Source of the DNA: Sipunculus nudus
Taxonomy: Eukaryota; Annelida; Sipuncula; Golfingiida; Sipunculidae
Assembly (NCBI GenBank): GCA_026874595.1
Contig: CM049317.1
Location: 57,370,618 to 57,434,617 of the forward strand
Reading direction: 5' to 3'
Length of the DNA stretch: 64,000 bases
In this document: positions 38,880 through 51,119 of the stretch, piece after piece
Position numbering within the stretch: position 1 is the stretch's first letter
How the letters are laid out: each line of letters starts with the position of its first letter
Notes under the pieces: generated by a model
The model's database searches: none
What the model saw: only the letters and a program-made list of their open reading frames with translations
What the model was told of the DNA's origin: nothing
Program-made: the position numbers and the translations under genes

Positions 38880-38942
38880 AAATTTCGCAATTTTTTTAAC
38901 TTTGAAGGTTCCGCGAGGGTTTCATTTTCGCGGTATTACCTG
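38880..38942 (+). repeat. TTCGCGA-family dispersed repeat
   Basis: Clearer copy of the family seen at 8981-9048: shared ordered blocks AATTTC, ATTT, ACTT, CGCGAGGGTT, TTTTCGCG. A further ATTCGCGATTACA word is at about 39246, just before a TA tract. Confidence 0.75.
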
Positions 38943-39254
38943 AACCTTTAAAATCTAACGAAAGCATGTATGCACGGTACTTGTATATTTATTACAAAAC
39001 AAGAATACATCTCACAATATCTCATTTATTTTTGTTACAGCCATTATATACTGTGACCTGTTTCACATGCAGTCGATATATCTCACAGGTTTTACAATAG
39101 ATAATGTGTGTTTGCATTGGCTGGTTTCGATACATATGTACCATTAACAGATTAAGTTGTTGATTAACAAACCATGTTTACAGAGGCGTTATAACCAATC
39201 CGTTTTTACAGATGAGTCATCCCCTCTTGTTCCCGAGGGTTACATATTCGCGAT

Positions 39255-39257
<3 letters not shown>

Positions 39258-39311
<54 letters not shown>
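39258..39311. repeat. (TA)n microsatellite
   Basis: About 27 TA units. Confidence 0.97.
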
Positions 39312-39315
<4 letters not shown>

Positions 39316-39836
39316 TGATGTGTATAACAGTCATTTAAGTGCCTGCAAGGAATAAGACAAAATGAGCTAAAAAACATATATTTGATATAATGCATATCAA
39401 AATTGAACGATCGGTAAAATTATAAATTGGTAATTTTTACATATCCATATACTTCTATATTTTACAGAAAAAAAATACTATACATATAAGAATGTATGAG
39501 AATGTAATTGGATGATAAACGCTGAAAGATTCTTTAGTTGTTGGCTGCATGTTTCAATCTACCCTAAACCTGATATTTTCAATTTTCATCCCATACAAAA
39601 TTAAATATTTCAATTTTTAACAAGAAAGACACACAATAGAGAAAAAAAAATAAAAAAAAGTGTTTGGGATATTGTCATGTCGTTTAATATTAGCCCACCA
39701 AAAAGTAATTTACCGTTACTAGGATTAAAATATAGTGTAGATTTTATTATGTGTTATATTTTATGGGTTTAATATGAATTTAAAACCTAAACGCCCATTC
39801 TGAATTTTTTTTTTTAAACTGACATGTGCATGGGAT
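39312..39836. other. AT-rich DNA, no gene
   Basis: Nothing recognised. Confidence 0.55.

Positions 39837-39895
<59 letters not shown>
39837..39895 (+). repeat. (GA)n microsatellite
   Basis: About 29 pure GA units without a TA partner. Confidence 0.97.
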
Positions 39896-39898
<3 letters not shown>

Positions 39899-40499
39899 GG
39901 AGAAAAGGGGTGGACGGGGGGTTGGAGAGAGGTGCACTTTCATTGAGTTTCGATGCAGGAAAATGTGGTTTGTGCATGCATGTGTATGCTCGTGTGTCTT
40001 AGGTATGTAATTTTTATTATGGGTGATTTGGCTTTATATAGATAAAATATATGATCATCATAAAATGATGATGATGCTGATGATAATGATGATGAAGATG
40101 ATGATGATAATTATTATTACTATTAAAGTAAACAATACTAAGAACAATAACAATATAGTGACAAAAGTAGCCAGGCTGGGGCTCCGCAATCAGCACATCT
40201 AATCAACCTACATTTAATTATACTATAATTAAATTCTTTGAAATACGATTTCATTGGATGATCATATCTCTTCAAATAAAAAATAAATTCAGCTTTCACA
40301 CTCTTCATTCCTCGTATATGCATTTAACATTCACTGCTGTTTGTTCATCATGTTAATTATATGCTTGGATATCCTCTCCCATGCAAGTATTAATTAATAG
40401 TGCCATCTGTGGGCAAGATTTCTCATTAGACAAATACACTGACTGAGAGAGAAAGAGACACCTTTTATTGTATTGTGTTACATATTAGAAATATATTAC
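39896..40499. other. AT-rich DNA with a GAT tract and a CTCF-like word
   Basis: (GAT)n-type repeats at 40065-40115. At 40400-40413 the minus strand reads CCCACAGATGGCAC, 12 of 14 to the CTCF core. No gene. Confidence 0.5.
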
Positions 40500-40755
40500 A
40501 ATTAAGTATACGGTTTTAAAAAGTTCGGTATGTTTTGAGAATATAATGTTATTCTAAAACAGTTTGAGATATATATTACTAATCGCAAACCAAAGTCCAA
40601 AATTCTAATTATAAATATACTTCATTTCCAATATTAAGATATTATTCTCTGAATACCAGGGTTGATGATTATATTGACCATCCCCCTAGTAAAAAGTGTG
40701 TGTGTGGGGGGGGTATATACCCCAATACCCCCTGTATTGACGCCCCGATATGTTT
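40500..40755 (+). mobile_element. Partial copy of the 53-kb hAT-type element
   Basis: The interval aligns with the right half of the element at 53050-53527: TTCTAATT…ATATACTTCATTTCC, ATTATTCTCTGAA, ATTGACCATCCC, AAAAAGTG, a GGGGGGG run, TATATACCCC, and a terminal TATTGACGCCCC. The last bases (GA instead of TG) are lost or mutated and no left terminal repeat is found upstream, so it is 5'-truncated or decayed. Two overlapping short frames on opposite strands are coincidental. Confidence 0.75.
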
Positions 40756-40969
40756 GTATACATGGTGATATGCACTGGTATATACGTCCAAGAAGCGTAT
40801 ATAGTAATATACACGTATGTACGTGTGAACAGGTCGAATCTTCATACATATTTTGAAATAACGTAATACAGTTGTGTATGTATAAATATATTTATATTCT
40901 TAATATAAAAATATCAAACATTTTTCATCATTATATTTTTGTGTCCCTTGTTACTGGCATAATATTTTG

Positions 40970-41340
40970 TATTTCTCTTTGAAGGAACCATCCCTGACAA
41001 ACGAGAGAGGGAAACAATCTTATCAGCCTTGGGTGGCGATGCCAAGACCCAAGGGGTTGGGGTACTGAGGATGACAAAGTCGCCCCCTGACGGCAGGACA
41101 AGAGAAGACTTTTTAAAAGGACCCTCAGTTTAGTTCCGTTGGAACCAAAACGAGCATATGACGGACGACCCCTAGACGGTGTACTAACATTATACCCTGG
41201 GCTATGACAGAGTGCAGAGTCCCGGGGGTCGGGCCTGATCCCGAGGGAGGGGCTTATCACAGCGAGACATCAGGATATCATGTTAAACTCAGATCCGCTG
41301 GAGACAGACCCCCGGGATTTCAATGACATGGAGTGTGTAC
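40970..41340. promoter_or_regulatory. GC-richer unique island
   Basis: Contains two GATA-like words (CTTATCAGCC near 41018, CTTATCACAGC near 41250) and CCCGGGGG-type sequence. A 109-codon minus frame (40931-41260) has no recognisable domain. Regulatory role inferred. Confidence 0.27.
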
Positions 41341-41639
41341 AGCATCCGGTTTAAAACCAGACCAACTACCGAGGCTACTCCATAAAACCCCTCTCTCCCA
41401 CCATTCATCAACAGACATAGTTTTTATGCTCTACCCATCCAAGAAACATACACTATCACCTCGGAATTGTCCTTCGCCATTTGGTATTTTTTCTATCTGT
41501 ACAATTAATACTTCTTTTCAACTGACATTTGCTGTACAAAAATAGCTGATGTATTTATGTAGCATAAACAACATATACCTAATTTGCTGGAAAAGAGTAT
41601 ATGTGTATGTTATAAAACTGCCTTAATCCTGATTTTATT

Positions 41640-42300
41640 CACATAATCTGCAAGTGAGGCTCCCCGCAACTCTAATTGAAATCCATCGGTGCATGGCATC
41701 ATCTATGCACCTGTTAATCTAGGTTTTATTTCTCTCTGGGTCTTTGCTAATTAATTTAAGTGCAGATAATTTATCTTCCTTGGCTAATTTCTGATGCAAG
41801 TTTTTTTTTTCTCACTCGCTAAATCTTGATTCCCGAGAGGCCGTGGCCTACACGACTACCCTCCCAAACCATTCGATTGTTGTAATTCCTTGCTCCTGCT
41901 CGCGGACTCTTCCTTTCCAGCATGCTTTTTACTTCCACTGCAACGGCGTAGGAACGGGAAAAAATAATTGAAGCAAATGCACCAGATCTATAATAAATCA
42001 AAGACATTTTGGGAGGAGATTATAGCTACGGGCTCCAATGCCATAGGGGCCGGTGTATAAATTTCCAATTTCCAAGGGCGACCAAGAACCGCTGGCAGCA
42101 TAATCAAACCTTGAAATGAAGTCGGCTCTTTTGAAATTGACAAACAGAGAAAGCATAATCCAGCGGTCGTAAATTTCTCCCACCGACGTACTGCACGTCA
42201 AGACGTCGATTACAGCCCGGGGAAACCAAAAGCGAGGGGTTCCTGTTCCGAGAGCACTGATACAGTTGGCTTCCAGCAAAACATCAGCAACCTATGCATG
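41640..42300. promoter_or_regulatory. GC-richer unique island
   Basis: Unique sequence with CTAATTAATTTAAGTG near 41747 and CACGTCAAGACGTCGATTA near 42194. Minus-strand frames of 62 and 93 codons have no recognisable domain. Regulatory role inferred. Confidence 0.28.
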
Positions 42301-43149
42301 TAACATAGCTGCGATAAAACTACTCAAATGCTCCGGTTTACTGCTTGATAATGTACTCTCAAACGTGCCCTTTTGAAATCAGAGATATATATGTCTACAC
42401 AGGGTCCTGTAACTGTAATGTTTTGCAGTGCAATAAAACTATGCTGGCATCAATTTAAAAAAAATAAATAAAAAATCGGATTGTAAATTCTATCCTATAT
42501 CCAAAACAAAAAAGGACAAAAATGTAATAATGAAGAATCCTGATTTGAAAAAAGTAATAAAATAAATAAATTCATCAGTTTAAATGTTTTTATATAAAGA
42601 TGATACATCAATTTCCATATAAAGTATGAGTAGCTATACCAGTTGTTTCTGGTCATATAAAACCAAAATTAGAAAACAGTTTTTATCGTCTTAATCATAC
42701 ACTGGGTGGTATTGATATATGAATAACTGACACATGCACACACACACAGACGCACACACATGCAAGCAATATACGGTATATGTAATTGTGGAAACAAAAC
42801 GTAAAACAGTTCAAACATAAAGCATATCATTTCTCGGGCCTGTTTGTTCATTGAAGCGTTAAAACGTTTTTAAAACATGTCCATATATAACTCTTGTCCC
42901 TTTCCTTTCAAGAATACTTAATGTAGCATCACTCTTGTACCGTGAAAACCATTCTTCCCCGGAATGTGCTTAACAATTGAAAAATGGAAAATTGGACTGT
43001 TGGCTTTATAAGAAAGTGACCAGAGAATATGAGTGACCCTATAATTTTTTTTCCTGACAAAAAGTTCTAGATCTGGATAAGACCTTGTGGTAATTTTAAT
43101 TAAATGGACGAATTATGAATAAAGATGAAGAAGAGTGATTCACTGAGTG
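42301..43149. other. AT-rich DNA, no gene
   Basis: A short CA/GT tract occurs at 42734-42762. Nothing else recognised. Confidence 0.5.
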
Positions 43150-44530
43150 TTATGAATATCTGATTTGCTATTGGATAAATAAACAGAGGCTGTTAGAGTG
43201 ACACCCAGAGATGAGATCGAAGTGATATTGAACTGTATAGATACGGAACCCGGAAAACAGACAATTGTCACAGGACACAAGTAAGAGCACATAATGTTTG
43301 GATACATTCAACAAGTCATCGGACAACATACCATGGTACTCCCAGAAGTAAAAATGAAAACAAGGATACTTTTAGAAGTTAAATTTTGTGTTCGAGGTTT
43401 TACTATACATTCTAAAACCTATTGGACAGCAGGAAAGAGGAGTGCAGACTGAATGCTAAAAGAGGAAACGTATCAACAAAATGAAGATATGGCACACGGC
43501 TTCCGGACAAAAAGAATACAATCGATACAAAATACAATCTTAACTACTATTCACCAGGACAAAATGTAAGCCGACAAAATGCCAAGGGAGATGGACAAAA
43601 GAAGAACATGCTATAGGACATGAAGAAAACGGAAACATGGCACACCAGAAGAGATATATGGACCGCATGTCACGGGATATGAGAGAGAGGGACAAGGGCG
43701 CAGGAATTATATTAGGCGGACACTATATGAGGACAGTGGCTGAAAAGACACACAACGATCATGAGGCAACGGGGTAGGAAGCTCTATACCAAACGAAACA
43801 GTACACCAGATAAGTACATTGGACCGTATGAGAGTTCAGGACAATCTGTACCCGGACAGGAGAAACACATGCATAGACAATCGAAAAATAGAGGCATGAG
43901 GTTCGAGGATATGCTGCATTAGGTCTTGAGGAACATACAGAGAGGATCCAAACTGGATGAGAGAATAAACTACATTGGGACATTAGGAGCATACAGACAG
44001 GAACCAAAGTGAGCGAGAGATAAACTGCATTAGGGCATGAGGAACATACAGAGAGAAACCGAACTGGACGAGAGGATAAACTGCGTCAGAACATAAGGAA
44101 AACACATGCAGAGAGGACCCAAACTGGATAAGAGGATAAACTGCATTGGGACATGAGGAACATACATACATGCAGACAGGATCCAATCTTAGCGAGAGGA
44201 TATCAAGACAAGAGGCACATACGAAAAGGGTCAAAACTGGGTGACAGGATAAACTGCATTAGGAAATGAAGTAAATACAGAAAGAATCCAAACTGGATGT
44301 AGAGTAGGCGGATAAACTGCGTTATAGGACACTGGGCACATAGGGAGAAACAAGAATACGCCGTGGATAAACTGCATTGGGACATGAGACACATAGGGAG
44401 ACCAAACTTGTTTAAGGACCAGGGATTATAATTGCATTGGGACAACAGGTACATATAGAAAGAATCCAAACTGAACATGATATACGCTGACAAAATCCAA
44501 ACTGTGTACGTGTTGGGCAGGTACATTTAG
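43150..44530. repeat. Degenerate ~56-bp minisatellite
   Basis: From about 43905 to 44480 a unit of about 56 bp recurs with many indels: GATAAACTGCATTGGGACAT, then GAGGAACATACAGAGAGGA, then CCAAACTGGATGAGAG. From 43150 to 43900 more diverged material with GGACA, GACATGA and GAAACA words looks like older units. Minus-strand frames of 82, 83 and 107 codons follow the repeat and read FxLxSVCSS-like units; they are not taken as genes. Confidence 0.85.
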
Positions 44531-46753
44531 ATATTTTGACCTGAGAGAGATCAGTCAATTAGTAATATGCAAAATGAAGAAGAATATGAAATCGTCTCAT
44601 GTTAAAAGCTAGGGATTTGAAAAAAAAAATAATAAGAAACTGAAGGGGATACCGTAAGCTCATATATTTGAGGTATTCTAAAACATTCACCATCTAAATA
44701 TTAATCAGGACTCCGAGAATGTACAAAAGGCATCATTATATATATGATACACATGAAGAAAGATCGGGGGGGGGGGGGCTGCACACTGGTTCGATGAATG
44801 ATTACATCAGCGAACGTAACCTGTTATCCCATGTAAATTCAGTCTAAATTTATATGATCGCATGTCTTGAAAATATATAGCTTTACTCATGTTATATTTA
44901 CAAGTTCAGTACACGGACCGATGTTGCCAAACCATTTGATCATCATTTACGACGTTATATACCTGTTATAGCATACAACATTACCCAGGTAGATGCGGGA
45001 GCTGAACTGTCTCTTCAAGTTACCGGAATATGACCAATTTAAATGTATGCCTGCACTCTAGACCACTGAACATTAACATCAGCAATGCTGTTTCTGTGCG
45101 GCTGTGCGTTCATGCAATGAGGAGTAATTATAAGAAGTAAGTGCCTGGAATGGCTTTATTATTTTATGAACGTGGCAAACTGCAAAAGCCTTTCAAATAC
45201 ATGCTAATTGCCCTTACTTCATTGCCTTTATTCCTATCAGTAATATATTTTACTTTTTGCGAGGACCTGCCATGCCGAAGATGAGAGGTGATTTATCATA
45301 GAATATTTCTAATGTTTAACAGCGCTATAGGATTTTGGTCATTTTAGGAAAACCTTCGAAAATGAAATCCCTATTTCAAGTCTGGGAATTGTCCGGGAAT
45401 TTGTTAAATATGACTGAGACCAGGGAAAGACAGGGAATTTGATTGATCTAAAAGCGAAAGGCCAGTCGATTTTATTTTGTCTCATTTTCAAACAGCGTAT
45501 ATATGAAAATATTGGCTATTAGCGATGGTGTCTTTGTCTTTGCATATATACTGTACATACACAAATCCATACACTACAAACCAGCGTCTCAGTATATATC
45601 ATAACTGCACTATGCATACTAAACTTTGTGTTGCAACTTCATTGCAGACATGTTAAACGGAATAATTATCCTGGATTGTTATAAATAGGACAGGGAAAAC
45701 TCAATGGAAAGTTAAGGAATATAAGGAACCCTACTAGCCATCAAACATCTAAAGGTTCATGCAAGTTATTCCCTTCGGATTTCACATTTCTTGCTTGAGA
45801 AGATAGAAACTGACACGCGGAACTGAACTCTTTTAAAGGTTGTTGAAGATTTTCCTTGTGATGACATAAAAGCTTTATTTTCTTTGTTTTTAAAACCCAT
45901 TTCCTGAAAACCACTTTGGATGTGCGCTTTCTTATTACAGATAAGAATTTCTTTACTTAATATTGTATCCCTGGAAGAAAAGAATACGAAACTTTTTTCT
46001 GTTTAAATTTATGAATGACCAATGAACATGCATGGAAAATGAATGTCTGGATGTATGCTGAAGGCCATTTGTCACGGCATGGAAAAGAATAAAAAGTTAA
46101 TACATATCAAACCAATGCCATTTTATGTATTTGCGTTTATATATTGTCGAGAGCTCAACAAATCAAATACCCTATAGGAAGTAAACTATACGTATACTTG
46201 TATATATAAATTTATACAAGTATATATATTATTATATATAAACCATATACTTGTTATCTATTGTCATTTGCCGACGTTTCACCCAAGAACTTTTTTTACA
46301 ATATTTTGTTAATCAAAATGCGATATTACACTAGAATATTACAGACAATTTGTCCTTTCAATGCAGTCAAATATAATCTATTTTATTTAATCAGGATCTC
46401 CCGCATAAATTTTAAATTACGTCACACAGACATGCTAATATTACATTAACTGTGTGACATTTAGTTGCAAAAAGGTAGCTGTTTAAATAATGCACTGTGT
46501 CACCTGCAGGTTAATTATTTTGAACTTACTTCTGTTGCGACATTGCTCATTGGTGTGAAAGCTTATTCGAAGGTTGATTGTCAATATGTCTGAAATTACC
46601 GAGCCCCTTTATCCTCCTTCACTCGGTGTAATTCATTTGCAAAAGGCAAGCCAAAACTTAACCCATATAAACATTGAGTAAAATAAGATACAATAACTTA
46701 TTTAAACATTGAGTAAAAGTGCTGAACTATAAGCAATTCTTAACTAGAATGGC
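44531..46753. other. AT-rich unique DNA, no gene
   Basis: About 2.2 kb with a poly-G run (44766-44778) and no recognisable element or coding frame. Confidence 0.55.
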
Positions 46754-47163
46754 TTGTTTTCGCACTTGCAAAAAAACGTTGTCCCCAGGGTGAGGAGACT
46801 GACCCTGTCAAGTTCACCAGATTTTAAACTCGTCCAAGATTTTGGTAGGAACAATCAGTGCTCATATTTGGGAAAAAAATATCCAACCCTTCAAAAGTTA
46901 TCGCGTTCACAAGACAATAACTATAATTTGGCTGATTTGACCTTGCAGATATTGGTCAAGGTCACGAGCTTTCGAACTCTTTTGAGAAATTGTTAGGAAC
47001 AATCGTTGTACCAAATTTGAGGACAAAACGTGAAATACTTAAAAGTTATGGCTTCACAAAAAGGTCACCGGGTTTCAAATTCGTCCGAGATTTTCGTAGG
47101 AACAATAAGTGTTTCAAATTTCGGAGGAAATATGCAGCCCTTCAAAAGTTATCGAGTTCACGA
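46754..47163 (+). repeat. Dispersed repeat with three internal subunits
   Basis: A motif set is present three times: AGATTTTNGTAGGAACAAT or TTAGGAACAAT, then AAATTTNGG, then CTTCAAAAGTTATCG or ACTTAAAAGTTATGG, then GTTCAC or CTTCAC. GGAACAAT words lie near 46849, 46997 and 47099. Unit 1 is followed by TTGACCTTGCAG…GTCAAGGTCACG. The style matches anonymous dispersed repeats common in molluscan DNA. The third unit runs into the SINE at 47160. Open frames of 80 and 136 codons are translations of this repeat. Confidence 0.75.
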
Positions 47164-47295
47164 GAGAACCCGGAGAAAACCATCGCGGCCTTGGACGGGC
47201 CACAACAACCCACAATTATAGCCGCGCAGGGGGGATCGAACCCGGGTCGCCAGCGGAGACAGCGGAGCCTTTTACCCCTCGACTATCCAGGCCCC
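47160..47295 (-). mobile_element. tRNA-derived SINE (family A, minus strand)
   Basis: On the minus strand the A box TAGTCGAGGGG (47285-47275) is perfect to TRGYNNARNGG and the B box GGTTCGATCCC (47242-47232) is perfect to GGTTCGANNCC, 43 bp apart. The head shares GCCTGG, GGTAAAA, TCTCCGCTGGCGACC and GGGTTCGAT with the SINE at 9061, and the body shares CTATA, GTTGT and CTCCGG-TTCTC blocks. The 3' part stops at the boundary with the preceding repeat, so the copy is truncated and lacks a tail. Confidence 0.85.
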
Positions 47296-47799
47296 ATTGG
47301 AGGTGGAGGTATAATAATAAAAAAAAAGCGTTTGAATGTGGACCTGAAAAAGATTAAACGATTTATATTCATAAACCTTGAGATGACCTTTGGTTTATAG
47401 TCTGAAGTAACAAAGGGGTCAAAGATAAGACGCCAAAAAGATAGGGTACCATTGGTTTTATCCACACAAATTTATTAAGCATACGTTGACTTGACATATA
47501 TCGTATGGGTTAGTCGATACCGGTGTCTTTGCTGCTCTACATATGGCGTTTGATGAACCTATATCAAAAGAGTGAAGAAAGTAGCAGCTCTGGCTTTAAA
47601 TAAGATTTATAAGGGGGCATCAGACGGTAGCTTCATAGATGGTTATGATCATTGCTGCATACAAATTAACCGATTTTCCGACCTGGATGAAAAAATATAG
47701 ATCTATAATTAAATACAAAAGAATATGGCTACCAAGGAAAGGGTGGATAATAATGTGGAAAACAAAATGCTTCTGAGAAGCGTGGAAGAACTCTGGAGG
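47296..47799. other. Unique DNA, no gene
   Basis: Nothing recognised. Confidence 0.5.
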
Positions 47800-48240
47800 T
47801 TACCAGTATTGTAGCCCTTCATGCACCACGTGACCGGAATATCAATGAGGTCACATCCGGTTACGGCATGTAAATCAATAAAGCTGGTTATATTTCAGCT
47901 TTCCATGGGATCAATTCCTGCCCGTTTCAAGACTTGCAGACGCTACAGTTAAAATCATTTCATGTCACAATATTCAGGTTGATATCGATTGTCTTAACAA
48001 ATGAAGCCTATTCCGAGGCTGGACTGTATTGGCCGACCGGCTCGCTGCGAGTAATCACACTGGCTAGAAATAATGTTGTTTTGGCTGAGTCAGTCACAGA
48101 CACATGTTTGTCGGTCTCATAATGGCAGACCCAAGATAATGTTGTATACAATGTGCCTGGAATACATGACAAAGCTGAGACTACGCCAAGCATTCTGATC
48201 ACCACACTACAACGGGAAAGACGTCTCAAATATAGTTGTT
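47800..48240. promoter_or_regulatory. GC-richer unique island
   Basis: Contains CACGTGACCGG near 47827. Short frames on both strands (62 and 73 codons) have no recognisable domain. Regulatory role inferred. Confidence 0.27.
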
Positions 48241-48399
48241 TACGGTGATTAGATTCAAACAGGGGTGTTTTTTAAATGGATCTTTACAACTGGGAATTAA
48301 ACACAGGAAATGGATACGAAAATCAAACATTTTTGTAAAGACATTTCCCTAATTAGATAAAATTGAAATCGACAAGTCAGTAAGTTAAGGAAAGGATTA

Positions 48400-49080
48400 A
48401 TTGTATGATGTATAAGCCGAGCACATGTCACGTGATTACGGCCATTTCCAAGAATAATGAGTTTCAGGGCAAGTCTTGTTTATGCTATGGCTCCTCTGTC
48501 TGAAATTTGGGTATCGGTGACCTTTGCTAAGATTCGGCTGGTTATTCTCGTGTTGATGGGCACACTGCATCGTGTGTATAACCAATCCATACAGCTTGCA
48601 ATCTACAAGCTAGGGGTGATGAAAATATCATTAGTTATGTTAAGGAATGAATTCGGTTCATCGGCCGGGAAATTGGAAATTCTGACAAGCTAGTATCTTC
48701 CAATTTTTTTTAATCTTGTTTTCCCACTGCCAGAAATTCGCGAGTTCGGTGCAGGAAGTCGGTCGGCTAAAAAAAGGGCGATGGGGCCACAGCTTTACCT
48801 TATTTTCCGATTTTCCGAAAATTCTGTTTGATTCTGTTTTGGTCCCATGGCAGGCTGTGAATGAGCTATATCATATCACACCAGAACCAATAAAAAAGAC
48901 TTCTCTGGCACAAAACTTGCCAACATGCCCAAGTATGCATGAATTCGAGACCTGAAGACGCACTTCTCCACAAGACCGCCAAAACTGACCGGCTCAGTGG
49001 CCCTAGCGTGGATGCCTATAGCAGTTGAGCGATAATAAGGGAAGGTAAGAGCGATGAGGGATTTGATGGGAAAGTGCATC
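48400..49080. promoter_or_regulatory. GC-richer unique island with E-box
   Basis: TCACGTGA at 48428-48435 is followed by TTACGGCC. Frames of 78 and 79 codons on plus and 67 on minus lack domains. Regulatory role inferred. Confidence 0.28.
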
Positions 49081-49569
49081 TAATATTGAAACAACATCAA
49101 GCTTAGGCCCAAACAAATATATTTTTACTTCTTTTATACTTTTCAGTATGTCCAATATGGTTTGAGCCAAGTCATGACTTCCTTGCCTACGACATCACGA
49201 GTCAGTATATAAAACAATTTCCGAGCAAATGATCCCTACATATTTGTTTTTTTTTTTACTGTAGAATGAAAATGTTAATTAACGCCGACAATATGACGTC
49301 ACTATCAGCACAGAGACCCAGATGGTAATAACTGCAGCTTTGGTTTGATGACGTCGTTTCAAATGCCAATAGACGAGATTATACTTGTCACGTGACTTGA
49401 ATAATGAAACTCTGTACTTGCTGCATACAAATTACATTTAATTATATAACATTATGAAGTAATATCTATTATGGTTAAAAGTGGCGCATGTATATCATTT
49501 AAAATATATGCATAAGGATCAAAAGGATTTAAAAATTGTCTTACCTTGTACATTGAGTAATTAGACAGA
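49081..49569. other. Unique DNA with a CRE and a CLEAR-type E-box
   Basis: TGACGTCA at 49294-49301 and GTCACGTGAC at 49387-49396 (a perfect 10-bp palindrome of the MITF/TFE type) lie about 90 bp apart. No gene seen. Confidence 0.5.
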
Positions 49570-50260
49570 ACAAACGATGGTTCAGAGAGACCCCTCTAAA
49601 ACACTTCAATGATTGTGAAGCGACAAGATGGGACAGTTAACGGTCTTCCAGTGGAAAATAAATGACCCTGGACCGGTATTTTTACAGGGGTAAAGTCAAC
49701 AATTAACCGTAGTACCCTAACGCTCAATAATGTTTTGTCAAAAACTGTCAAACCTGTCCGAGGAGTTGCTAAATAACAGACAATAAACGTCGAGAAAAAC
49801 ATAGTTGCTCCTAGCTGAGGTACAACGAAGCCGTACAAAATGTAAGAAATAGCACCAAAAGAACCATAAGGACAGAGAAAAACGAGCATCATTCATCGGA
49901 AGTTCATCAGGATCTATTTCAAAGTGTGAAGGAATTTCCGTCAGCTTTACATAATCTGAGGATCTGGACGTGGCAAAAAAGCGTTATTTCGGTTAAAACA
50001 TTGCAATTTGACGTTCCCTTGCAGATGGATTCTCGCCTGCACAGACGCTGTCTTCGGAGTGCTTTTAAATAGCATCCACGCTCCCTCATCGAACCCTGAC
50101 AGGTTTATTTCTCCCATTTCTCAAAAGCCCTCATGGAGGCTGCCATTTTATGCACACACTAAAACTCGGTTGTCACATGTCGCATGCCGAATTTACGGGT
50201 GTACCGCTAGTATTAGCAATTTTCATCCGAATGTTGCTAAAATCCCCCACATAAATAAAC
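49570..50260. promoter_or_regulatory. GC-richer unique island
   Basis: Balanced unique sequence. The 98-codon minus frame (49596-49892) is hydrophobic but has no domain I recognise, and T-rich antisense frames often look hydrophobic. The 87-codon plus frame is likewise unassigned. Confidence 0.25.
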
Positions 50261-50269
50261 AGTCACTTT

Positions 50270-50565
50270 AACAATCAATTAATCGAATGAACGAATCAAT
50301 TCTTAATCGATTAATATACAAGTATCAATTATCAATCGATCCAGCAACGTCTATCAACACTCGATTACTCAACAAAATATTAACTTGTCAATCAGTAACT
50401 TATCAATTAATAATCAGTTAATAAATCATACATATCAACCCTTAATTGATTTAACTGAAAAATCAACCAGGTATTTTAACACGAATTGAATAAGCAACTA
50501 GAAATCCTTATTCGATTAATTTACAATTCGTATGAATCGAAAATCGACAGATAAGCCAGAAAATC
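50270..50565. repeat. Degenerate ATCGATTA-rich array, left part
   Basis: TCAATTAATCGA, TTAATCGATTAAT, ATCAATCGATCC, CTCGATTACTC, ATCAATTAATAA, TTAATTGATTTA and TTCGATTAATTT recur every 25-45 bp with variable spacers. No precise period survives. Related sequence resumes at 51120. Confidence 0.75.
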
Positions 50566-51119
50566 ATTCCTTACAGGTACATAAAACATTGCAATATATT
50601 GTGTATTATCTCACGCTTTTGGTTGAATACAACGTTTTTCCAGCAAATCTATCCCAGCACACGGGCTTACTATCTCCAAAATCACCCTTTTTAAAACATT
50701 TTATGGTTTCGTGTCAGTAAACACAGTCCAAGTGTTCTTTATCACAATAACAAGACTACGTCGTTAGAGGTCCGATCGTACACGATATCTCCAAAACACG
50801 ACGAAGAAAAATAACACAGAGGAACGAGGACTGGAAGCTACAAAAATCTCGATTGTGAAGTTGTCCGGCACTGCCAACAGGTGGCGGGCGTGCTAGTTAT
50901 GTTCTTTTTGTGCCACGGCTCGCGCCCGGTGCAAGCTTATTTTCACTTGGGTACAGAACAAGCAAACGGTTTAGAAACGAAACATTTGCAGTTAAATGCT
51001 TTTTAAGGAAAAAAACACTGAACTTTATGTGTATTTAACATACCTGGTATTTGAAAGGTTTTTTTTTTTAAATTATATAAACATCCAGACATAATAATCA
51101 CTAAATAAATTATATAACT
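50566..51119. other. Unique insert between the two halves of the ATCGATTA array
   Basis: Lacks the ATCGATTA words of its flanks. The portion 50740-50960 is GC-richer and holds the CTCF-like site at 50874. It could be original unique DNA between two arrays or an insertion splitting one array. Confidence 0.5.
50874..50887 (+). promoter_or_regulatory. CTCF-like motif (13 of 14)
   Basis: CCAACAGGTGGCGG matches CCASYAGRKGGCRS at 13 of 14 positions (A at the first S). Confidence 0.42.

Noticed and set aside
46990-47400. 136-codon plus-strand open frame
   Set aside because: It overlaps a dispersed repeat and, in antisense, the tRNA-derived SINE with its polymerase III boxes.
49596-49892. 98-codon hydrophobic minus-strand frame resembling a membrane protein
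   Set aside because: T-rich frames are hydrophobic by composition; no family motif or gene context supports it.
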